Below, piece by piece: positions 56,226 through 64,000 of a stretch of 64,000 bases of DNA. Below the pieces are notes generated by a model. That model searched no databases. It saw nothing but the letters and a program-made list of their open reading frames with translations, and was not told the DNA's origin. How positions within the stretch are numbered: the first letter of the stretch is position 1; each line of letters opens with the position of its first letter. The position numbers were made by a program, and so were the translations under genes. Source of the DNA: Acestrorhynchus altus (taxonomy: Eukaryota > Chordata > Actinopteri > Characiformes > Acestrorhynchidae); NCBI GenBank assembly GCA_034509495.1, contig CM067521.1, forward strand, positions 17,829,704-17,893,703, written 5' to 3'.

Positions 56226-56744
56226 CATTCTGACCTCACAGATGAATAGCCATTGGACTTTTTGCTGAAGCTGTGGGAAAAGGTTATCATTTGATTTTTG
56301 AACACAAGAACAAAGGTTGAATCACAGTTTTGCCTCTATAATAATGAGAGGTTAAGCTTTCAATCTGTCTTGGTACTTGGGGAACACTAGAGTGAAGTAC
56401 AGTGTGAACCTTTTCCCTTGTCTACTAGTTAAAGTCCCCCATTTACTGTCCTGCACATCACCTCAGTTATGTCTGAAACGTATTTAACCCCTTAAACCAA
56501 TGGCGTTTTATAAATGATTAAATGTTCTCCAAGAAATTTGTAACATTTGCTCAAGTTGCACACATATTTTGTACTTTATGATTCGCATTGAGCTCATATA
56601 CATGCTTGGCATGGTTTTGCCAAATACGCACAAGCCAGCCAGGCATGTACACAAATAAGAACTGAGAATACAGCATTGCCATAGCATGCTTTATATCTCT
56701 GTTAAGCTTGTGAAGCAATAATCATAGGAAAGGGCATCATGAGC
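56226..56744. other. Unassigned sequence
   Basis: Nothing recognised. Confidence 0.35.
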
Positions 56745-57045
56745 TGGGTGGAGTTTCCATGTTCTCCTTGTGTCTGCTTGGATTTTCTCAGGAGACTGCA
56801 CTTATCTTCCACATTTCAAAAACATGGATATCAGGTGAATTGGCTACTCTAAATTGAACTAATGTGTATGTGAGTGAATATACACCTGTATGCCCAGATA
56901 TAGATTGGCACCAGTGTCCGATGTAGCCCTTGCAGGTGGATGGTCATATCAGGTATTCTGTGCACAATTGGCTGCTACTTCACACCAGTGTGATTGTAAT
57001 TGTAAGCATCCTTGGGTACTTTAAAGGCACTATATAAAGGTAACG

Positions 57046-57090
<45 letters not shown>

Positions 57091-57091
57091 A
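56745..57091 (+). mobile_element. V-SINE-like copy with (ATC)n tail
   Basis: 'gagtttccatgttctccttg', 'ttggattttctcaggag', 'aggtgaattggctactctaa', then an L2-type tail 'catccttgggtactttaaag' and 'gcactatataaagg', ending in ATC repeats (57046-57091). The head is missing. The tail differs from that of 18218-18589, so it is another subfamily. Confidence 0.75.
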
Positions 57092-57779
57092 TCTATTATA
57101 GTCATGGTTACGGTTAGGCTTAGGGTAAGGGTTTGGAAAAGTTGGGGTTATATTTAAGGTTAGAGTTAGAGAAAAGGTCAAATTTAGGCCAAAAAAAGTA
57201 ACTGATTAGCAATTTACAGCTGGTCTGCAGCAATGGACGTTAAATCAATGTTTGAACAGACTGTGTTACTGCACTCCCTACCCAAGTATTTACACAACAC
57301 TGCACATCTGGATTACCCTCATAATGACTAGAACATCATTTATTTCTTTTCATCTCCCAGTATGCTAAATAAGATTAATCAGACACAGGATACTGGATAA
57401 CCACAGAGAAAGCAGTCTGTTGGACTACTCTTGCCTTGTGTTTGAATCAGTGATCTGACTAGCTCCTGCTTGGTTAATGAAGGCTGTGAGGCTGTTCTAC
57501 CTCAAAACACAAACCATCTACTTTAATGCAAGTGCTGCCTTATTATTTTATTCTTTATTCCCTCATTGAAGGTGAACATCCAGCTGAGAGCATCAAGTTG
57601 GATAACTGGTCAACAACAGTTTAGTTTGAAAGTATGATGATTACATTCATGACTTTTGCAGTGTATTGCTCTGACTTTCTCTTAATCCTCATCTAAATAA
57701 TGAGTCTGCAGTTTAAGGAATTAAACTCACTCCCCCACGGTCTGACTTTTGATTTCAGCCCTTCCTTTACCCTGGTTTC
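57092..57779. other. Unassigned sequence
   Basis: A 'ttagggttag'-like stretch at 57110-57170 is a loose, telomere-like low-complexity run. Nothing else recognised. Confidence 0.35.
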
Positions 57780-58140
57780 TTTAAAGTACTGTCCTCCAAA
57801 ACATGGATGAGTTTTTGTTCTTTCTTCACACTTTTTGCAAAAGGACTTGTTTATTGTAGTCAGACCCAGCTTCCACTTCAGAAGCTCAGTGTGAAATGTC
57901 TTTTATCAAAGCAGTGTGCATAATTCATGCATATCCACAATAACCTTCTTCCAAAAGCAAAGCAAGACCTTTAGCACAAGTACATTTGAGGCAATGCACA
58001 CATTGATTTCACGAAGACCGGGAAGAGCAAGGCTCTACAATTTTCACAGTCAGGTGGAGCAGAGGAAAGCCGATGGAACGTTGTGGTGGGGTGACCTTAA
58101 CTGCTCATGCAGCAATTAGAGCTTTGTGGAGTCAATTAAA
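57780..58140. promoter_or_regulatory. Candidate conserved non-coding block
   Basis: Unique-looking, with 'gcataattcatgcatatcca' (octamer-like), 'tttttgcaaaagg' and 'gcagcaattagagc'. Composition-based suggestion only. Confidence 0.28.
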
Positions 58141-58237
58141 GCCTTTTTTAGGCTCTTAGGAATTTCCGTTAGTTTTATTGAAAATCTAAAGCACTACAGC
58201 AGCAGAAGTACACGACCAACAGTATACTGCAGCAGGT

Positions 58238-58262
58238 ATGTTACATTACATTACATTACATA
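58238..58262. repeat. (ACATT)n short tandem repeat
   Basis: About four to five ACATT units. Confidence 0.9.
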
Positions 58263-58599
58263 AATGTATTTAAATGTGTACTGAATAAGTATACACTTTC
58301 AACATTCACCTCCTGACTGATCATTTAATATGTAACTATTCCCATCTGTAGTGCACACAATATAAGGCTGCTAGAAAACAAAAGTGAAACTTGTAGCCTC
58401 CTAGTGGCCGTTGATCTCATGAAAAGGAAATACGCTGGTTGGCTATTTTGCTTCTGGTTTAAAACTGCTGCCAAATGCCTTACAGTTTATGTTTACACAG
58501 CAAAGCATATGTTCACATAGTAAAGTAGATCAATATGTAGAATCAGTGCTTTATTTCATCTACTGCATTTAAATCACTCAATAAAACATGTATCTATTT

Positions 58600-59240
58600 G
58601 TTCTCATTGTATCAGCGAATAATCCATCACGGAAAACAGTTCAAATTCACTCGTTGAAATTACATCCCAATTTAAAGGCCAAAAGAAGCTTTTCAGTGCA
58701 TGTTTACTGCTCTGTCTACATAAACAGGCTCAGACTGCAAGCAGACTCTGACTGATCAGCATGAGAGGGTGGGGCTAATGACATCCACATATTGGGTTAC
58801 AGAAAAAAAAATAAGAAGGGTTTATCCCTTTGAATACTGACACTAACATAAATGACAAAAATATATTTTATTTTAAATATCCGCCAAACTAATCATTGCA
58901 AATCATTGACATTATTGCCTTTTCAGCTCAAAAACACTCTGAAGGATCAATTTCCAACAGGATTTCTGTAAAGTGATGTAAACTGTTTTTAGTCCTTATA
59001 AGCAAAAACAAATTGATGATGCATGTATGTTTTTTGATTAAACATGGTCAAATTCATGCAAATATTTAAATTCTGGTAATTTTATATAAGCAACAATTCA
59101 TACAATTTCATACAAATATGCAAATTCTGTCAATATTTACATCTTAAATGAATAAAGTATTGAGTAATCTAGGTTCTCCTGAAAATACCATGTGTCACAC
59201 TATGAAAATATTCTGCAAAATTGGCCCAGGTTCCTTAAGG
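58600..59240 (+). repeat. Dispersed repeat family R, copy R6
   Basis: Contains 'gtgcatgtttactgctctgt' (58696-58715), 'gactctgactgatcagcatg', 'gtggggctaatgacat', 'ctcaaaaacactctg', 'caacaggatttctgtaaag' and 'gttctcctgaaaatacca', in the order of R2 and R1. The best copy for the 3' half. Confidence 0.8.
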
Positions 59241-59776
59241 TTAAAATGGAAATTGATGAACAATTTCCTGGAGTTGTTTCAAAGTACCTGAATAAAAACA
59301 TCTTAACTTGTTCCAAGCTATGCACCATTATTTAATTTTTGAGTCATTTATTTTTGCAAGAATCCAAAATACAAGTGTGAGATCCCCACATATACACTCA
59401 TCATCAAAAATAGTTGCACACAGAAGAAGGTGTCAGATTGCAAACCCGCACATTTTAAATCAGGAACAGGTCAGGAACACCATTGCAGTCTTTGGTGACA
59501 TTGACATTTAAGGGTAGTCGTTATGTGGTCTGAGTGAATGTAGTCCTGCGTTATGCATCTGTCTGCAAACAGGATAACTCATGGAGGATATGCTGCCACC
59601 AACAACATGGAATGATAATATCAGCATGACTGGTATGGCACAATATACATCAATCACTTTTTGGAGCCCTACAACCCCTCTCCAACTCTTCTAACTGCTT
59701 GAATTGCTTTCAAATTCTTAATGCATACTTCACTGTGGATTAGCCCTGCATGTCAGCTTGAAGGAATTTTAGCCCA
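59241..59776. other. Unassigned sequence
   Basis: 'acactcatcatcaaaaatag' and the stretch after it may be the eroded end of another DNA transposon. No gene seen. Confidence 0.35.
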
Positions 59777-60232
59777 TTACTCAGTACAAAAAAGCTTAAA
59801 CTCTGTTATGTTGCTGTATTTCCTCCCATGAACTGCTTCATTCAGGTCCTTCCACAACATTTCTTTTGGATTAAGGTCAGGACTTTTACTTGGCCTTTCC
59901 AAAACATTAACTTTATTCTTCTTAAATATTCTTTGGTATAATTTAGTGTGCTTAGTGTCGTTGTTTTGCTGCATGACCCAAATTCTCTTGATATTCTGCT
60001 CACAGACAGATATTCTGACATTTTGCTTTAGAATTTGCAGGTGTGATTCAGCCCTCCTGGTCCAGATACCACAAAACAGGCTTAAGCCTGTTGTTTTTAA
60101 GTTACTTTGGGCTTCTTTTGTCATTTTGTGGACTATTACATGGCTTACTCTTGATGTAATCTTTGTTGAGTGATCATTCTTGGGGAGGGTAATAATGGTG
60201 TTTGATTTCTTCTGTTTGTGCACAACCTGCAT
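59777..60232 (-). pseudogene. Internally deleted Tc1 transposase with an open 151-codon frame
   Basis: Minus-strand frame of 151 codons. The first half resembles the second DNA-binding region of Tc1 transposases (KITSRVSHVIVHKMTKEAQS). The second half is the end of the catalytic domain: KRIWVMQQNNDTKH, then 'VLERPSKSPDLNPKEMLW'. The part between, with the first catalytic Asp, is deleted. The second Asp position reads Asn (QQNND in place of QQDND), while the Glu in PKEMLW is kept. Such a protein could not catalyse transposition. The first Met is not the family start, and upstream codons are degraded. Confidence 0.75.
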
Positions 60233-60374
60233 GACTGTGGATTGGTTCTAAAAATCTTAGAGATGGTTTTGTAGTTTTTTCCATCTTGATAAGAATCAAC
60301 AAATCTTCAGAGCTCCTCAGAAATCTCATTTGTTTATGCCAAGATACTCCTCCACAAACATGTGTTGTGAAGAG

Positions 60375-60690
60375 GATCAATGGCAGGTTCAAATCCCGAA
60401 GCACAATTGTCCATGCTCTCGCTGGGAGAAGATCATGAAGCTCTCTCCTCACATCATACCCAGGGTGATGCTGGTCACGGGCATCTGGGGACTCTAAGAA
60501 CATTGGCTACTTGGCAAAGATGCAATGGCAGCAGTTGGAAAAGAGATGGTGGCTGGATTCACATGTATTGGGGAGGCATGTGCTTGTCTTCACCCTCGTA
60601 GTGTCCATATGTGATGGGTGAGGGTCGTAATGGGGTTGGACAATTGGCTATAATTGGGGTAAAATAAAATAAAACAAAATAAAATAATAA
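60375..60690 (+). mobile_element. tRNA-derived SINE family S1, third copy
   Basis: B box 'ggttcaaatcc' at about 60387, then 'gtgatgctggtcacgggcat', 'gcaatggcagcagttggaaa', 'gaggcatgtgcttgtcttca' and 'taatggggttggacaattgg', ending in an AAAAT-rich tail. Same order as 35345-35770; the head is partly degraded. Confidence 0.75.
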
Positions 60691-61029
60691 ATAGAACAGG
60701 GCACCCACTCACCCCTGATTGTCATCCTGATTGCCATCCACTGACCTTCAAATTATTTGCTAAGCCCAAAGGTTCCAATCACATCTATTAGATAGTTAAT
60801 TCAATTAAAATTGCAAGACTTTGGAACATTTGGAACAAAAAGTCTTGCATTATGTCAAGACTAAATACAAATGAAAAGTTCATTTGTAAGTAAGAAAGTC
60901 AAATGTTCATGTCAGACAGCCTTTAAGATGTCCTGGAACACCTGAAGTTCTTTAACAGAAGCACAAACAGACAGACATCAACTGGTCAGCCATGGAAACT
61001 GAGTGCAGAGTCTGAAGTACCTAAGGCTT
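60691..61029. other. Unassigned sequence
   Basis: Nothing recognised. Confidence 0.35.
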
Positions 61030-61600
61030 ACTTCTTCAGAACTAGTAAAAACACTGGAACTTTGGTACACCTCTCTAAAGTCTGGGGTGTTCTTTTAAGA
61101 AATAGTGCTCATGTAGGAGTTGCGACTAAAAAGCCACTGCTCCAAAACAAAGCCAAGCACCACAAATGTGGACACAAACACAGGGACTGGGGCACAGTAC
61201 AGTTGCAAGAGGTTCCCTGGAATAATGAGTCAAACTACGATATTTATAATGCTGTTCAGTGTCTGCATCCAACAGTGAAGCATGGTGAATGTTTCCTTCA
61301 GGGTTAGGGCTGTATTTCCACAAATGGAGTTGGTGGTTTGGTCAAAATGAATGGATCCCTCAAGTACAGACAAATTCTCATCAATCATGCAGTTCCATTC
61401 AGGGTGGCACCGGATCGGTCAAAATTGCCAGCAGGCCAATGACTGCAAATCTCCATGCAGCAAAAAAAGAAAACAAGAATTCACTTTTAGGTTGTCAGAG
61501 TTAAGAAACAGTGTTGATATCAGTACCATCTCTACCACAAAATGGTCCTTATGAACAGCTAACCCAAGTCACTTGAGAAGACATCCCATGAATCAGGATG
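61030..61600 (+). pseudogene. Tc1 transposase remnant, + strand
   Basis: Frame 61062-61307 reads a Tc1 catalytic core start: 'VGVATKKPLLQNKAKHHK', then 'QEVPWNNESNYDIYNAVQC' where the usual W-S-D-E is W-N-N-E, so the first Asp is lost, and LHPTVKHGECF. Further codons ('VKMNGSLKYRQIL') follow after a stop. The second-Asp block is missing or unreadable. Lineage different from the minus-strand copy 800 bp upstream. Confidence 0.7.
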
Positions 61601-62439
61601 ACCCTTGTCCAACGTAGTTGTAGATCAGAGCCTGGTTAACCCCTTTAACAAGGCCAATAAAACTAGGAACAAACTCTCAGTTCTTTGGTCTTTCTCTGTG
61701 TTGGCCTGTTCAATGGATTGCATAGATTCTTGATGAACACACTTCTTACTCTCAGAGTCCATGAAGAAAGAGGAGCCCAGCTTTGAATTGCCATAGTAAA
61801 GATAAAAAAAAATCTCTGGCACATTCAGCTGCACTAAACATGACTAAGAGCGAGAAGGCAGTGTAGTAGCTGTAACAGCAGCCCTGCAGAGTGCCAAGAA
61901 AACAACACTGATTCTCTGTGGAGGGGTAGACTAGTCTTTCATCAGCTGGGATGATGAAGCCAAATGACATTTTTCATGACTGCACTCATCAAAGTTTCTT
62001 CTTGGATATACGTCATGCCTTTGCACCCCCTAACATTTCTTTTTTTTTTTTCTTTTTATTCTTTTTTTTTTTAAGGCACAGCAATTTTTGGCAAATGAGC
62101 CTATGTTTCTTCTCTCCAGTCCATTTGATTTAGCTCATAAACCTTGCACCCTCTTTTTGGCAATATACGGGGTAAAAAAAGAATGGGGTCCTTTTGTAGT
62201 GATGCTTTTTACATCTGCATCTCGCAGCTTTAATCAACCTTAAATGGATATGCGCAGTGTACAAAGAAGCAAAGAAAAAATGAATACATGCATTCTAGGG
62301 TTCACTGCTGTAGTATCAGAAGTGTGCAGATGTAGATCCAGTAAATCCATGCTGAGAATTCATTAAAGTGATGACTTCAGAGTTTTAGAACAAGCCAATT
62401 AGAGCTTTTCTGTATCAAGACAAACGGTGGAGAGTTGGC
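61601..62439. other. Unassigned sequence with a T-rich run
   Basis: T-rich at 62038-62073. No gene or repeat recognised. Confidence 0.35.
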
Positions 62440-63060
62440 GCAGCTAGAAATTGGAATTTCCAGTCTTGCTTTCAACATATTCCTCTGAAATATCACACTC
62501 TTTTCCCCAACAGCCAGCTGAAAAGCCATCCAGCAATCAGCAGCACTCGTGGGCGGACCTCGTTTCTGTTTGCTGTAACCTGCTCGAGCATGAGCTGATG
62601 TGGCCTAAACTCTCACATCATTAATTCTGTCCACCTTTAGGCTTGTGAATTCAACTTCTCCCCCCTACTGTTTTACGCCATATTTGTTTTTCCATCATCT
62701 CGCCATTAACACTGTGGGTCTTTATGATGGTCCCTTCAAATGTGACGTTCCTTCAGCCTCCTTGAGTCCTTAATTAAGATTGTGCATCTTAGCCAGCATA
62801 CGAGAATGCTACTTTACAGTGCTTGAAGCACAGAGGGGTGCTTGGCAACAGGCGAACAGAAATAAGGAGGGGAATTCAGAGGGAAATTTAATGGGACCAT
62901 TGTAATGAGCCCCAGTCGTGTACCCATGTGACCCAAAGCTTCAGCGCAACTGAACAGATTATGTTCATTAAGATGATTGAGGGTCGCAGGGCCAGCGCTC
63001 TTGAAATGTTTCTAATGGAAAGCAGAGTAATAATGCAGATGCAAATAAAGCTTTGGAAAT
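62440..63060. promoter_or_regulatory. Candidate conserved non-coding block
   Basis: The longest stretch free of simple repeats, with balanced composition and intact words such as 'atcattaattctgtccacc', 'cttaattaagattgtgcat' and 'aatgcagatgcaaataaag'. Resembles vertebrate developmental enhancers in style. Unproven. Confidence 0.32.
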
Positions 63061-63844
63061 AGTTTTTAAAGATGGCCACAGTGGATATTAAAGGTTTTTT
63101 TTTTTTTCAGATATTAAAAATTATATTCTTTTTATTGTAATCTGGAGGTGAGTCTTCTTTTTAATTACCGGGTCACGGTATATGAGTTTTTATTAATAAT
63201 AGTAGTCCAGTCTAATATTTATAATGGTGTCACAGGACTAAAAACACCTGGGTTGGGGTGAATGGAATGCACTGTAGAGAAATCTTTTTCTATTGCATCA
63301 TGTTTCAGCCCCAGAAACCCGAAAAAGTACTTAGATTGTCTGATATAAGCTTGAAAATAACATAATTATACCCTAAAAATAAAGGCTCTTCAGCAGGTTC
63401 CTTTGAGCTGGTCACCAATGTACATAGGCATGGTTATTGGCTGAATGTAGGTTGTGTTTTTATGTGATCAAACTTTCATGTCAATTTGATGTTAAACAGT
63501 AATGAAGGCTGAAATTGATATTTTGTTGGATTTAAGTTTGAATAATCAAACTCGTCTAAATGTCACATGACAATGTCATATTGATATTAAATACCAATAT
63601 ATAGTTGGGAGATATGGAGACTTAAACCTATGTTTTAGTTTGCATGATGTTAAATGCAAAGATTTTTAGACATAGTTGATACGCTGTTCAATGTTTGTCT
63701 AACATTGGAGCTTGATGTCAATCCAATAATGGTTTTGATGGATATGTGATTTTTACTTTCAAATAAAATTCATTTTGTTGAACATTTGTTCAATATTAAA
63801 AGTCCAATATATTTCTGTTGTCAAACTGACATTTGAATGATACC
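63061..63844. other. Unassigned sequence
   Basis: Poly(T) near 63096-63108; otherwise AT-rich. From 63460 on, 'gatgttaa' and 'aacatttg' words recur, possibly another low-grade repeat. Confidence 0.35.
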
Positions 63845-63975
63845 ATCAAATAATTATTTTTGGTCTATTAAAGAACTATGTTTGTAGTAAAGATGGTTGA
63901 GAATGAAGTACCTTTTAAAGTTCTGAAGAACCTCCATTTGATGTAATGGGTCTTTGCCAATTTAAAGCTTCTTAA
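63845..63975. repeat. AGAACC-rich repeat fragment
   Basis: 'gttctgaagaacctccattt' and 'ttgccaatttaaagcttctt' resemble 32135-32200. Confidence 0.5.
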
Positions 63976-64000
63976 CACTCACATCATACTAATGCAAACA

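Noticed and set aside
57110..57175. Interstitial telomere array
   Set aside because: The 'ttagggt' words are irregular and mixed with 'ggttagag' and 'ggtta' variants, not a (TTAGGG)n tract.
1..64000. Bacterial-type operon, phage or defence system
   Set aside because: No long co-directional ORFs or ribosome-binding sites; splice-like signals, SINEs and LINEs show a vertebrate genome.

Overview
This is eukaryotic, almost certainly teleost fish, nuclear DNA. It is AT-rich and full of microsatellites. It carries decayed copies of repeat families typical of bony fish: several Tc1/mariner lineages, L2/CR1-like LINEs, an L1/Tx1-like LINE tail, tRNA-derived SINEs including a V-SINE (DANA/HE1 type), a hAT-like element and a Ty3/gypsy remnant. 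An otophysan (characin, catfish or electric-fish relative) would fit, but I cannot fix the order. There are no operons, ribosome-binding sites, CRISPR arrays or phage genes. The window reads as introns and intergenic DNA.

Host coding capacity is small. The best candidate is a terminal coding exon on the + strand at 43003-43165, with a 45-codon Tyr/Pro-rich frame, an acceptor in front and a stop at 43139-43141. Weaker candidates on the same strand are 22040-22172 (start codon at 22116), 23015-23075, 14301-14344 and 46637-46691. Exons 22040-22172 and 23015-23075 join in phase. I could not find the exon needed to join them to 43003, and I do not recognise the protein.

Layout. 1-3 kb: microsatellites and faint repeats. 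3.2-6.3 kb: an end-to-end but dead Tc1 element with long IR/DR ends, then a 475-bp deletion derivative of a second Tc1 family, one copy of an unnamed dispersed repeat (called family R here) and a third Tc1-derived element. 7.9-13.4 kb: a LINE/SINE tail, a Tc1 pseudogene, an R copy and an L2 3' end. 14-19 kb: a GC-richer patch, Tc1 fragments, a truncated L2 with the FADD box, a V-SINE with a target-site duplication and an LTR-like segment. 19-38 kb: Tc1 derivatives, a long-hairpin element, an internally deleted L2, minisatellites, SINEs and a nested mosaic at 35.9-38.0 kb. 41.3-42.6 kb: a hAT-like element filled by an arthropod-like Tc1/mariner relative and a V-SINE. 47-52 kb: two minus-strand R copies around a degenerate 46/51-bp tandem array. 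53.9-55.9 kb: a gypsy gag-pol remnant. 56-61.6 kb: SINEs, an R copy and two Tc1 remnants, one with an open but catalytically dead 151-codon frame. 62.4-63.1 kb: unique sequence that looks like a conserved non-coding block.

I see no new multi-gene system. The items that may be undescribed are family R (at least six copies), the Tc1 derivatives that share one internal deletion, the 46/51-bp CCAAT-containing array, and a 46-bp insertion flanked by 10-bp direct repeats. All identifications come from reading and from memory of families; no alignment or database search was run.
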